A DNA stretch of 64,000 nucleotides, taken from positions 62,001 to 126,000 of the forward strand of contig NZ_JAAZUI010000003.1 of assembly GCF_012524075.1 (NCBI RefSeq), in the 5' to 3' direction. The stretch is from Lutibacter sp. B1. Lineage in GTDB: Bacteria; Bacteroidota; Bacteroidia; Flavobacteriales; Flavobacteriaceae. Positions 36,920-46,808 of this stretch are shown one piece after another (the stretch's first letter is position 1; every line of letters starts with the position of its first letter). The translations under genes were made by a program, and so were the position numbers. The notes beneath the pieces are model-generated. The model was not told the origin of the DNA. It made no database searches and was given only the letters and a program-made list of their open reading frames with translations.

Positions 36920-36992
36920 AATTATTGCAAGTTTTTCTTAAATGCCCGCTAACTACCCACAAACAAACACGTTAAAAATGTAATTTATGAAT

Positions 36993-37018
36993 TTACCTAA
37001 AGCGTTACATAAAGGTAA
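36993..37018. promoter_or_regulatory. TTACCT inverted pair upstream of the laminarin regulator
   Basis: TTACCT (36993-36998) and AGGTAA (37013-37018) form an inverted pair 14 nt apart, 56-81 nt before the regulator start. The same TTACCT core occurs twice in the 11-bp tandem repeat in front of the locus susC (39906-39927). This could be an autoregulatory site. Confidence 0.35.
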
Positions 37019-37073
37019 TTACAACTGCAATAAAAATTGTAATATTGTATATACTTTTTTAATTTTTTGAAAA

Positions 37074-39884
37074 TTGAAATACTTAAAAATTTTAATTTTA
37101 TACGTTTTATGCTTTGTATCTTTTTATACTAAAGCACAAGAATTGCCTCCTTTAGAGAATTTTTCTCCTGATATTTATGAGGCTGAAAATCAAAATTGGG
37201 ACATTTCACAATCAAACGAAAAATATATTTATGTAGCTAACAACAGTGGCTTGTTAGAGTTCAACGGTTCTAAATGGCGTTTGTATCCGTCGCCAAACAA
37301 TACTATTATCAGATCGGTAAATGTTGTAGATCATAGAATTTATACAGGATGTTATATGGAGTTTGGTTATTGGGAAAACGATGAATATGGAAGGTTAAAA
37401 TACAATTCATTATTAAACAAACTCACCGAACCTTTAATTGATGACGAGCAATTTTGGAATATTATAAAATTTGATGATTGGATGCTGTTTCAGTCATTAA
37501 ACCGAATCTATATTTTTAATACAATTACCGAAAAATTTCGTGTTATCAACTCCAAAACTACACTTCCCAAAATTTTTAAGGTTGATGGTGGCATCTATTT
37601 TCAAAAAATGTATGATGGTGTTTATAAAATTGAAAATGGTAAAGAAGTTTTAATTTCTAACGATGCTGTATTGAAAAATAACACCTTGGTAAACATTTTT
37701 TCAGTTGATAAAAAATTGTTGTTTCAAACGCAAATGAGCGGATTCTATTTTTTAGAAAATAAGCAATTACAAAAATGGAATATAAGCGCCAATAAAGTAA
37801 TTTCTTCACTTAGTATTTACAGCAGTATTCAATTAAAAGATGGAAGTTTTTTATTAGGAACCATTTCTAAAGGCCTTTATCAGCTTGATAAAAAAGGAAA
37901 TATAATTTTGAACATAAATCAGGAAAAAGGTTTAAATAACAATACTGTACTTGCTGTTTTTGAAGACTACGAACATAATATTTGGCTCGCTTTAGATAAC
38001 GGAATTAGCGTAGTAAATTTCAATTCGCCATTTAAAGTATACGATGATGTAAATGGAAAATTAGGAACAGTATATGCTTCTGCTATTTATAATAATTACT
38101 TGTATTTAGGAACCAATCAAGGTTTGTATTATAAAAAATTGAATGGAGATTCAGATTTTGAGATTATTCATGGAACAAACGGACAAGTTTGGTGTTTAAA
38201 AATTTATGACAAAACACTGTTTTGCGGACACAATCTAGGCACTTTTACAGTTGTTGATGATGAAGCTGAATTAATTACGGATGTGATGGGTGCCTGGGAC
38301 ATTAAACCAATTAAACAAAAACCAAATTTATTGTTGCAGGGCAATTATAACGGATTGAATGTATTACAAAAAGTAAATGGTAAATGGCAGTTTAAAAATA
38401 AAATTGAAGGGTTCGATATTTCGAGTAAATTTTTTGAATTTGCCCAAGACACAACAATTTTTGTAAGCCACGAGTATAAAGGTGTTTATAAACTTAACAT
38501 TAATAGCGATTTTACAAAAGTAAAAAGTTATGTTACCGAAAAAACTGCTCCAAAAGGCTTTAAATCTAGCCTAGTAAGCTATAATAATAATTTGTTGTAC
38601 ACATCTAAAGATGGAGTTTTTAAATATGACAATAAGCTGCAAAAATTTCAAAAAGACTCAATATTAACAAATGATTTGTTTGATAATGATGAGTATGTGT
38701 CGGGAAAACTAATTGCGAATAATGAAACAAATACCTTGTGGGGATTTACCAATAAAAGCGTAGTATATTTTTCTCCCGGAAAACTGAACAACGAGCCGAA
38801 AGCCGATAAAATTTCGTTTCCAACATCTATAAGAAGAGATTTTGCCGGGTATGAAAGTATAGCACACATGTACGATAAGTCATTTTTATTAGGCAGTTCA
38901 AGAGGGTATGTTATTTTAGACTTGAATAAATTGGAGAGTAAAAGTTATGCAATTAAAATAAATTCAATTGAAAAAAGTATTCTAAACGAAACAAAAACAC
39001 TTATTTCATTAGAAAAGGATACAAATTTTAAGTTTAAAGAAAATAATTTGTACTTCACCTATAGTGTTCCTGAATTTAACAAATACACACAAGTTAATTA
39101 CCAGTACCGGTTAGAAGGTATCTATAATGAATGGAGTAATTGGTCTGCTAAATCTGATGTTTCTTTTAAAAATTTACCTTATAGCGATTATGTTTTTGAA
39201 GTTAGAGCATTAATAGGTAATAAATTGTCTGAAAATACGGCTTCGTATTCATTTAAAATCGAAAGGCCATGGTATTTATCAAATCAATTTTTATTGTTTT
39301 ATTTTTTATTGTTTTTAGTATTGTTATTGGTGGTTCATAATTTATATAAACGCTATTACAACAAACAAAAACAAAAGTTGCTGGAAAAGAAAAAGCGAGA
39401 ACTAACTATGTCTCAATTAGAGAGCGACAAAGTTATTATGAAGTTGAGAAATGAAAAGTTACAAAATGAAATTGAAAGTAAAACTAGAGAATTAGGTGTT
39501 TCTACAATGAATATTATAAAAAAGAATGAACTTTTAACTAAAATAAAAGATGAATTAACGTTGGTTAATGATGCTAAAAAAATCAAACCCGTAATTAATA
39601 TTATTAACAAAAATTTAAATCATACCGGCGATTGGGAAATTTTTCAAGAAGCATTTAACAATGCTGACAGTGATTTTTTGAAAAAAGTAAAAAAAGCACA
39701 TCCAACTTTAACGCCTAACGACCTACGTCTATGTGCTTATTTACGTTTAAACTTATCATCTAAAGAAATAGCACCTTTGCTTAATATTTCTGCCCGTAGT
39801 GTTGAAATAAAACGATACAGGCTTAGAAAAAAAATGGAATTAACCCACGAAAAAGGACTTGTAGAGTATATTCTAGAGATTTAA
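37074..39884 (+). CDS. Membrane-bound sensor-regulator: beta-propeller, Y_Y_Y domain, LuxR-type HTH
   Basis: 936 aa, TTG start giving a proper signal peptide (FYTKAQ, residue about 21). Periplasmic two-component-regulator-type propeller repeats (about 40-640), Y_Y_Y domain (about 655-730, QYRLEGIYNEWSNWS), one transmembrane helix (about 735-757), coiled coil (about 765-842), and a C-terminal HTH (about 878-932, LRLNLSSKEIAPLLNISARSVE). There is no kinase: it is a one-component trans-membrane activator, as in many flavobacterial glycan loci. It sits directly upstream of and codirectional with the GH16/GH3 locus and probably senses beta-1,3-glucan oligomers. Confidence 0.88.
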   Translation: MKYLKILILYVLCFVSFYTKAQELPPLENFSPDIYEAENQNWDISQSNEKYIYVANNSGLLEFNGSKWRLYPSPNNTIIRSVNVVDHRIYTGCYMEFGYWENDEYGRLKYNSLLNKLTEPLIDDEQFWNIIKFDDWMLFQSLNRIYIFNTITEKFRVINSKTTLPKIFKVDGGIYFQKMYDGVYKIENGKEVLISNDAVLKNNTLVNIFSVDKKLLFQTQMSGFYFLENKQLQKWNISANKVISSLSIYSSIQLKDGSFLLGTISKGLYQLDKKGNIILNINQEKGLNNNTVLAVFEDYEHNIWLALDNGISVVNFNSPFKVYDDVNGKLGTVYASAIYNNYLYLGTNQGLYYKKLNGDSDFEIIHGTNGQVWCLKIYDKTLFCGHNLGTFTVVDDEAELITDVMGAWDIKPIKQKPNLLLQGNYNGLNVLQKVNGKWQFKNKIEGFDISSKFFEFAQDTTIFVSHEYKGVYKLNINSDFTKVKSYVTEKTAPKGFKSSLVSYNNNLLYTSKDGVFKYDNKLQKFQKDSILTNDLFDNDEYVSGKLIANNETNTLWGFTNKSVVYFSPGKLNNEPKADKISFPTSIRRDFAGYESIAHMYDKSFLLGSSRGYVILDLNKLESKSYAIKINSIEKSILNETKTLISLEKDTNFKFKENNLYFTYSVPEFNKYTQVNYQYRLEGIYNEWSNWSAKSDVSFKNLPYSDYVFEVRALIGNKLSENTASYSFKIERPWYLSNQFLLFYFLLFLVLLLVVHNLYKRYYNKQKQKLLEKKKRELTMSQLESDKVIMKLRNEKLQNEIESKTRELGVSTMNIIKKNELLTKIKDELTLVNDAKKIKPVINIINKNLNHTGDWEIFQEAFNNADSDFLKKVKKAHPTLTPNDLRLCAYLRLNLSSKEIAPLLNISARSVEIKRYRLRKKMELTHEKGLVEYILEI

Positions 39885-39905
39885 CTCGCCACTACAATTT
39901 TGTAA

Positions 39906-39927
39906 ATTACCTCAACATTACCTCAAC
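39906..39927 (+). repeat. Perfect 11-bp tandem repeat before laminarin-locus susC
   Basis: ATTACCTCAAC twice without a gap. Spacing of 11 bp puts both copies on the same face of the helix, as expected for two regulator subunits. It lies 200 nt before susC and 22 nt after the regulator gene. Candidate activator-binding site. Confidence 0.5.
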
Positions 39928-40126
39928 TAAAAGGTTATAGTTGACTGTATTTTCATTATTTTCAAATTTCAATATACTTACTAAAATGTAGGGTTTACTT
40001 AGTTCTTTCTTTCTTTTTTTAAACTTTTGAATATGTTAAAAATAGTGTATGTTTTTTGTATAGGTTGGTTTTGGTAATCCATGGAATTTTAGGGTTATAT
40101 TTATTAAAACTTAATTTAATCACTAT

Positions 40127-43100
40127 ATGAGACTACATATTTTATCAATTTTATTATTTTTTGCGAGTATAATTGCATATTCTCAAAATTATGAAATAAA
40201 AGGAAATGTATTAGATGCAAGTGGCGCCCCTTTACCAGGTGTTTCCATAATTGTAAAAAATACAACAAAAGGTATCACTACCGATTTTGATGGAAATTTC
40301 AGTTTACCAAACGTTCAAATAGGAGAAACATTGGTTTTCTCGTATGTTGGATTTACTACTAAAGAAGTTGTAGTAAGCGATTCTAATTTTTTGAATATTA
40401 CACTTATTGAGGATTTACAAAGCCTAGATGAAGTTGTAGTAGTTGGGTATGGTACCCAGAAAAAAAGAGAAGTAACAGGAGCGGTATCTGTAGTTGGATC
40501 TGAAACATTGGAAACACTAAAGCCTGTTAAAATGGAACAAGCTTTGCAAGGTACTGTGTCGGGTGTAAATGTTACAACTACTTCAGGTGCACCTGGAGCA
40601 GACATTAGTATTCGTATTAGAGGTATTGCTACAAATGGTGATAACAAACCTCTTACCATTATTGACGGATATATTGGAGAACTGGCTTTACTAAATCCTA
40701 ATGATGTTGAAACCATTACTGTTTTAAAAGATGCTCAAGCAGCCATTTATGGATCTACAGCCGCAAATGGTGTTATTTTAATCACAACTAAAATGGGTAA
40801 AAAGAATGCAAAAGCAAAAATTTCGTACAATACTTATTTTGGTTTGCAAGAAACTTCAAAAAAATTAAATGTTTTAAACGCTACTGAATATGCAGCTTTA
40901 TTGAATGAAAGCTATGTAAGTGGTGGAAAGCAAATTCCTTATCCGGATTTAACGGGAATTGGAAGAGGAACAGACTGGCAAGATGAAGTTCTTGAAGAAA
41001 ATGTTCCTATTATAAGCCACGATTTATCAATTTCCGGTGGTTCTGAAAAAATTACATATTTAGTAAGTGGTTCACATTTAGATCAAGAAGGTATTATTGG
41101 AAAGAAAAAATCAGGATTTTTAAGAAATACAGCCAGAATATCTTTAGGCGCTGAACTTTCTGATAATTTAAAATTAAAAACAAATGTTATTTATACGTAT
41201 TTTAATAGAAAAACATTACCTGAAGGCGGTAATGCATCAGTTTTATTAAATGCGGTTAACAGCCCGTCTACACTAACGCCTTATGATGCTAATGGCGATT
41301 ATACAGTATTCCCGATTGGAAATTTAGGAAACGAAATGATTAATCCGTTGGCGCAAATTGCAAATACTTATAATGACTATAATTTCAAAAAAATTAGTGG
41401 AAATTTTGGTTTGGATTATACCATATTTGAAGGTTTGGTTTTATCAAGTTCAATTGGTTTTAACACTTCAAATAGTGAAGGAAAAAGTTTTGCCAAAATT
41501 GTTGATTACGGAGGAAAAGTTTTTGATGTTGCGAGAAGTTCAGTTAATCAAAATACTGAAAATGCTAATGATTATTCGTTTGATATTTATGCAACCTATA
41601 CAAAAGAAATTAGCGACCATAAAATTGTAGGAACAATTGGTAATACCATTTTTAAAGAATGGGGAAATCATTTAGAAGCAAATGGCTTCGATGTGCCAAA
41701 TAATACTTGGAAAAATGCCGATATTTCTTTAACAACCGGAGCACCTGCTGAAGGTATTATTCCTGTTTCCTCATGGAATTGGGATGAAAGAAAACTTTCA
41801 TATTTTGCAAGACTGCAATACGATTTTAAAGGAAAATATTTGTTGTCTGCAATGATTAGAAGAGATGCTTCAACAAAATTTGGACCAGGAAATAAAGTAG
41901 GTTATTTTCCATCATTTACAGCTGGTTGGATTGTATCTGATGAAAATTTCTTTGGAGAATCTAATATAGTTAGTTTCTTAAAGTTAAGAGGTAGTTATGG
42001 TACTTTAGGGAATGATAGAATTCCAACTAATGGATATATTTCTCAATTATCAGGTGAGGCAACGTATGTTTTTGACGGATCGTTAATTAATGGTGTAGCA
42101 ACAGGTCAAATTCCTAATCCAAACTTAAAATGGGAAGAAGCAAGAAAATTTGATGTTGGTATAGATATGAAATTATTCAATGACAAAGTTAGTATTATAG
42201 CAGATTATTTTATAGATACAAGAGAAGATTTGTTAATACCTTATATACCGGTTTCAGGAATTTTAGGACCTGGAGCTCCGGGAGCTGCTTCTCCTACTAT
42301 TAATGCAGGAACAGTTGAAAATAAAGGGTTTGAATTTTCAGTAGATTATAAAAATAATTTCTCTGACGATTTTTCAATGAATATTGGTTACAATGTAACG
42401 TTTCTTAAAAATGAAGTCACCGAAATTAATGGAACAGACTTTATTGAAGGTGGAGTTTTTGGAATTTCACAACCGGCACCATCCAGAATGGAAGTTGGTG
42501 AGCCAATAGGCTATTTTTATGGTTACAAAACAGATGGAATTTTTCAAAACCAAGATGAAGTTGATGCACATCCTTCACAAATTGCTTTAGGAGCCGAATC
42601 GGCACCGGGTGATTTTAGATATGTTGATACCAATAACGATGGTGTAATAGATGTTAACGATAGAACCAACATTGGTGATCCAATTCCGGATGCAACAATG
42701 GGCTTAAACTTACAATTCAATTATAAAGCGTTAGATTTTTCTATGTACACTTTTGCTTCCGTAGGCAATGATATGGTTAGAAATTATGAAAGTATTTATC
42801 CGGATGCTAATAATTTAAATTATGTTTTAGATAGATGGACAGGTGAAGGAACAAGTAATAAAACACCTAGAGTTACTACAGCAGCATCAGTTAATAATGT
42901 TTTTTCTGAATATTATGTTGAAGACGCATCTTATGTAAGAATACAAAACATACAATTAGGATATACTATAAATCCTGTTTTTCTTGAAAAATCAGGAGTT
43001 GATAAATTAAGGTTATACGCAAGTATAAACAACCTGTATACATTTACAAAATATAAAGGTTTTGATCCGGGAGCTTCTAGTGGAGATCCAATTGGAGGTG

Positions 43101-43165
43101 GAATCGATGATGGTTTTTACCCAATTCCAAGAACTTATATGGTAGGTTTAAACATTAATTTTTAA
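40127..43165 (+). CDS. SusC/RagA-family TonB-dependent transporter (laminarin locus)
   Basis: 1012 aa. Signal peptide (IIAYSQ, about residue 21), CarboxypepD-reg domain (ALDASGAPLPGVSI type, about 24-100), TonB box and plug (EVVVVGYGTQKKREVTGAV, about 105-215), then a 22-strand barrel ending in VGLNINF. Imports oligosaccharides with the SusD partner encoded 12 nt later. The presence of GH16 and GH3 enzymes downstream points to beta-1,3-glucan fragments. Confidence 0.94.
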   Translation: MRLHILSILLFFASIIAYSQNYEIKGNVLDASGAPLPGVSIIVKNTTKGITTDFDGNFSLPNVQIGETLVFSYVGFTTKEVVVSDSNFLNITLIEDLQSLDEVVVVGYGTQKKREVTGAVSVVGSETLETLKPVKMEQALQGTVSGVNVTTTSGAPGADISIRIRGIATNGDNKPLTIIDGYIGELALLNPNDVETITVLKDAQAAIYGSTAANGVILITTKMGKKNAKAKISYNTYFGLQETSKKLNVLNATEYAALLNESYVSGGKQIPYPDLTGIGRGTDWQDEVLEENVPIISHDLSISGGSEKITYLVSGSHLDQEGIIGKKKSGFLRNTARISLGAELSDNLKLKTNVIYTYFNRKTLPEGGNASVLLNAVNSPSTLTPYDANGDYTVFPIGNLGNEMINPLAQIANTYNDYNFKKISGNFGLDYTIFEGLVLSSSIGFNTSNSEGKSFAKIVDYGGKVFDVARSSVNQNTENANDYSFDIYATYTKEISDHKIVGTIGNTIFKEWGNHLEANGFDVPNNTWKNADISLTTGAPAEGIIPVSSWNWDERKLSYFARLQYDFKGKYLLSAMIRRDASTKFGPGNKVGYFPSFTAGWIVSDENFFGESNIVSFLKLRGSYGTLGNDRIPTNGYISQLSGEATYVFDGSLINGVATGQIPNPNLKWEEARKFDVGIDMKLFNDKVSIIADYFIDTREDLLIPYIPVSGILGPGAPGAASPTINAGTVENKGFEFSVDYKNNFSDDFSMNIGYNVTFLKNEVTEINGTDFIEGGVFGISQPAPSRMEVGEPIGYFYGYKTDGIFQNQDEVDAHPSQIALGAESAPGDFRYVDTNNDGVIDVNDRTNIGDPIPDATMGLNLQFNYKALDFSMYTFASVGNDMVRNYESIYPDANNLNYVLDRWTGEGTSNKTPRVTTAASVNNVFSEYYVEDASYVRIQNIQLGYTINPVFLEKSGVDKLRLYASINNLYTFTKYKGFDPGASSGDPIGGGIDDGFYPIPRTYMVGLNINF

Positions 43166-43177
43166 TACGTAATTAAA

Positions 43178-44671
43178 ATGAAAAAATATTTATATAATAC
43201 TATAATTGTAACAGTGTTATTAGCAATTACAATTTCATGTACCGATGATTTTGTTGAACGCCCTGTTGAATATTCTATTGATTCTGAAAATTATTTCAAT
43301 TCAAAAGAAGAATATGAAAGCGCATTAATTGGTGCTTATGACCTTTTACAATCTACTGCAATCAATGTCTTAATGTCAGAAATTGCATCAGATAATTCTT
43401 TATGTGGTGGAAATAGCCCAACAGATGTTCCAGCATATCAACAAATTGATGATATGATTCATACTCCGGTAAATGACATGCTTAAAAAATCATGGGATTT
43501 TATGTTTGCAGGTGTTCAAAGATGTAATTACATTCTTGAATTTAAAGATAAAACTGATTTTGAAGGTAAAGATCAAATAATTGCCGAAACACGTTTTCTT
43601 AGAGCATACTATCATTTTGAATTGGTAAAATGGTTTGGAGGTATTCCAATGAAAGAAAACGCAAGATTTACTCCTGGAGATGAAACTTCAATTCCGCGTT
43701 CATCAGTATCAGAAGTATATGCTTCTATTTATGAAGATTTAAATTATGCTTCCGAACATTTAAGTGCAACTCCATCGCAAGAAGGTAGGGCTACAAAAGG
43801 TGCTGCTTTAGCATTACTAGGAAAAGCTTATTTATATGAAGCCTCTTATACAGATCAATCAGAGAAATACAAATTAGCCGCTTCTGCATTACAAAAAGTA
43901 ATTAATAGTGGAGACTATATGTTAGTATCTGATTTTGGAGAAATTTGGGAAATGGATGGTGAAAACGGTCCTGAGTCTGTATTTGAAGTTCAATATACTG
44001 ATGTTGAAGGTGCAAGTTATGGACAAGAACAATACTTTGAAGGAAATGTAATGGTAGGTTATAGTGGTCCTTATGGATATGAAGGTCCATTGTTTACTTC
44101 AGGAAACAATTTTAACCTACCGGTACAAGAAGTTGTAGATGCTTTTGAAGAGGGTGATTTAAGAAAGGATGTAACCATTTTAGATATGATATCTTGGATG
44201 GCAGAAACAGGAGCAACGTACACTATACAACATGAAAACACTTTCTATTTCAACAGAAAGTACATTCCAAGAAAAAGAAGTGAAAATGCAGCACTCGATT
44301 TAAAATTAACAAACCCGAATAATTATAGAGCTATTCGATATTCAGATGTGTTATTAATGGCTGCAGAGGCTTACAGCAAATCTGGAAATGATGGAAAGGC
44401 AACAGAATATTTAAATCAAGTAAGAGATAGAGCCTTTGGTGATCAAAATCACAGAATAACATACTCTGGATCAAATTTATACAATGCGATATTAGCAGAG
44501 AGAAGAGTTGAGTTTGCAGGAGAAGGGCTTCGTTTCTTTGATTTGGTTAGAACAGGTAGAGCCGTTCAAGAAATAGATGGTTTTATGGCTAATAAAAATG
44601 AATTATTCCCAATTCCATTAGAAGAAATTCAATTCTCAAACGGTAATTGGAGTCAAAATCCAGGGTATTAA
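43178..44671 (+). CDS. SusD/RagB family glycan-binding lipoprotein (laminarin locus)
   Basis: 497 aa. Lipobox in AITISCTD, so outer-membrane-anchored. Classical SusD with N-terminal TPR helices (RFLRAYYHFELVKWFGGIP) and the C-terminal SusD_RagB domain (YSDVLLMAAEAYSKSG, ERRVEFAGEGLRFFDLVRTG). Binds oligosaccharide and forms the lid on SusC. Cotranscribed with susC (12-nt gap). Confidence 0.93.
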   Translation: MKKYLYNTIIVTVLLAITISCTDDFVERPVEYSIDSENYFNSKEEYESALIGAYDLLQSTAINVLMSEIASDNSLCGGNSPTDVPAYQQIDDMIHTPVNDMLKKSWDFMFAGVQRCNYILEFKDKTDFEGKDQIIAETRFLRAYYHFELVKWFGGIPMKENARFTPGDETSIPRSSVSEVYASIYEDLNYASEHLSATPSQEGRATKGAALALLGKAYLYEASYTDQSEKYKLAASALQKVINSGDYMLVSDFGEIWEMDGENGPESVFEVQYTDVEGASYGQEQYFEGNVMVGYSGPYGYEGPLFTSGNNFNLPVQEVVDAFEEGDLRKDVTILDMISWMAETGATYTIQHENTFYFNRKYIPRKRSENAALDLKLTNPNNYRAIRYSDVLLMAAEAYSKSGNDGKATEYLNQVRDRAFGDQNHRITYSGSNLYNAILAERRVEFAGEGLRFFDLVRTGRAVQEIDGFMANKNELFPIPLEEIQFSNGNWSQNPGY

Positions 44672-44685
44672 AATAAATGAATATT

Positions 44686-46764
44686 ATGAAAACATTAAAA
44701 TATTTTTTATCGATTTTTATTCTTATTTCAGCAGTTTTAAGTTGTAATGAGGATGAACTTGGCAGTACTGATTTTGTGGACTCAGTTGTGGCTCCAACAA
44801 ATGTAACGGTTGTATTTGATATTACGCAAGATAATACAGGTTTAGTAACAATAACACCTAATAGTGAAGGAGCAGTTAGTTATGATATTTATTTTGGAGA
44901 CGACACAAGTGATCCTGTAAATGTGAAGCAAGGTAAAAATATAACACATATTTATGCAGAAGGTAATTATGAAGTAAAAGTTATTGCTGCAGGAATTACA
45001 GGATTAAAAACTGAAATTACACAACCATTAACAGTTTCATTCAAAGCTCCTGAAAATTTAGTTGTAACCATTGAAAATGATGCTGCAATTTCAAAACAAG
45101 TAAACGTTACAGCAACTGCTGATTTTGCAACAACATTTGATGTATATTTTGGTGAAGAAGGAAACGATGATCCTGTTGCGGCAAATATTGGTGAAACTGT
45201 AAGTTATATTTATGCAGAACCTGGTATATATACAATTAAAGTTGTAGCTAAAGGTGGAGCAATTGAAACTACCGAATATATTGTTGAAAATTTTGAAGTA
45301 ACCGCAATTTTACAACCACTCATGAAAGCTCCAACACCTCCAACTAGAAATGAGACTGACGTAGTTTCAATATTTAGTGATAAATACACAAATATAACAG
45401 TAAATGAATGGAATCCTGGTTGGGGACAATCTACGGTTTTATCTTCTTTTGATGTTGATGGAGATAACATTTTAAAATATGATTATTTAAATTATACAGG
45501 AATAGTAACTGATTATGATAACCCAACAGATCTTTCAACTATGGAATATATTCATTTTGATTATTGGACAAATGATGCTGAAAGTATTGGATTTAAAATT
45601 GTAAATACAAATCAAGCTGATGGTTCACCGGAAAAAGAATCAGAAATAACTATTTCCGAAATTACAGAAGGAGAATGGGTAAGTGTTGAAATTCCATTAA
45701 CCGATTTTACCACAAACATGTCTGAAATAACACAAATGTTGTTTGTTTCCAATGGAGTAACTGTATTTATTGATAATTTATATTTCTATAAAGCTCCTTC
45801 AGGTGTTATGAAATTAATGATAGAAGATTTTGAAGGAACAGCTCCAACATTTACTGATTTTGGAAATGCCGGCGTACAAGTTATAAGCAATCCGGATATT
45901 TCTGGAAAAAATACCTCAGCTACTGTAGCACAATTTACAAAACCATCAGGAGCTGACACATGGGCAGGTTCATATTTTGAAGTAGCAACTGCACTAGAAT
46001 TAAGCACATATAGTAATATAAGTGTTAAAACATGGTCGCCAAAAGTTGGTGCTGTAGTGAAGCTTAAATTAGAAAATTCTGACGCAAGTATAGTTTATGA
46101 AGTAGACATGAATACAACAGTTGCAAATGAATGGGAAGAATTAGTTTACGATTTTAGTGAAGCTCCTGTTGCAGACTATGTTAGAGTTGTAATTTTCTTT
46201 GATTTTGGAAATTCAGGAGATGATACTGTTTATTATTATGATGAAGTTCAACTAGTAAGTTCAGGAGGAGAAATTACTCCTTTAACAGGGACTTGGAAAC
46301 TTGCACCTGAAGCATATGCTTTTAAAGTAGGGCCTGCACCTGAGTCAGGTGAATGGTGGGCTAGTAGTGCTGATGATGTAACTGCCCGAGCTTGCCTATT
46401 TGATGACACCTATGTTTTTGGTACAGATGGTTCATTTACCAATGTTTTAGGTACTGATACATGGTTAGAAGCCTGGCAAGGTGTTGCAGCTGATGGTTGT
46501 GGTACACCAATAGCTCCTCACGATGGATCTAATCCTGCAACGTATTCATATGATTCAAATGCAGGAACTGTAACTCTTAATGGAATTGGAGCTTATTTAG
46601 TGCTATCAAAAGCAAATAATGAAGGAGAATTACCTAATGTACCTGTGCCGGATTCAATTACATACAATGTTACATTTTCAGATAATGATAATACTATGAC
46701 AGTTGTTATTGAAATTGGTGCAGGTTCAGGAACTTTTTGGACATATAAACTTGTAAAGGCATAA
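44686..46764 (+). CDS. Surface glycan-binding lipoprotein with PKD-type repeats
   Basis: 692 aa from the ATG at 44686; an ATG 9 nt earlier is also possible. Lipobox in SAVLSCNED. Two PKD-like beta domains (about 35-115 and 120-205, each with YIYAEPG or HIYAEGNY), then two carbohydrate-binding-like beta-sandwiches (about 220-365 and 370-525), and a C-terminal domain (about 540-690, LTGTWKLAPEAYAFKVG) also seen beside GH16 enzymes. No catalytic residues seen. It occupies the position of the third 'SusE-like' surface binder of laminarin loci. Not an enzyme as far as I can tell. Confidence 0.8.
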   Translation: MKTLKYFLSIFILISAVLSCNEDELGSTDFVDSVVAPTNVTVVFDITQDNTGLVTITPNSEGAVSYDIYFGDDTSDPVNVKQGKNITHIYAEGNYEVKVIAAGITGLKTEITQPLTVSFKAPENLVVTIENDAAISKQVNVTATADFATTFDVYFGEEGNDDPVAANIGETVSYIYAEPGIYTIKVVAKGGAIETTEYIVENFEVTAILQPLMKAPTPPTRNETDVVSIFSDKYTNITVNEWNPGWGQSTVLSSFDVDGDNILKYDYLNYTGIVTDYDNPTDLSTMEYIHFDYWTNDAESIGFKIVNTNQADGSPEKESEITISEITEGEWVSVEIPLTDFTTNMSEITQMLFVSNGVTVFIDNLYFYKAPSGVMKLMIEDFEGTAPTFTDFGNAGVQVISNPDISGKNTSATVAQFTKPSGADTWAGSYFEVATALELSTYSNISVKTWSPKVGAVVKLKLENSDASIVYEVDMNTTVANEWEELVYDFSEAPVADYVRVVIFFDFGNSGDDTVYYYDEVQLVSSGGEITPLTGTWKLAPEAYAFKVGPAPESGEWWASSADDVTARACLFDDTYVFGTDGSFTNVLGTDTWLEAWQGVAADGCGTPIAPHDGSNPATYSYDSNAGTVTLNGIGAYLVLSKANNEGELPNVPVPDSITYNVTFSDNDNTMTVVIEIGAGSGTFWTYKLVKA

Positions 46765-46808
46765 TGCAGATTGCTTTTAATAATAGGTAGTAATTAAAAT
46801 ATATAAAA

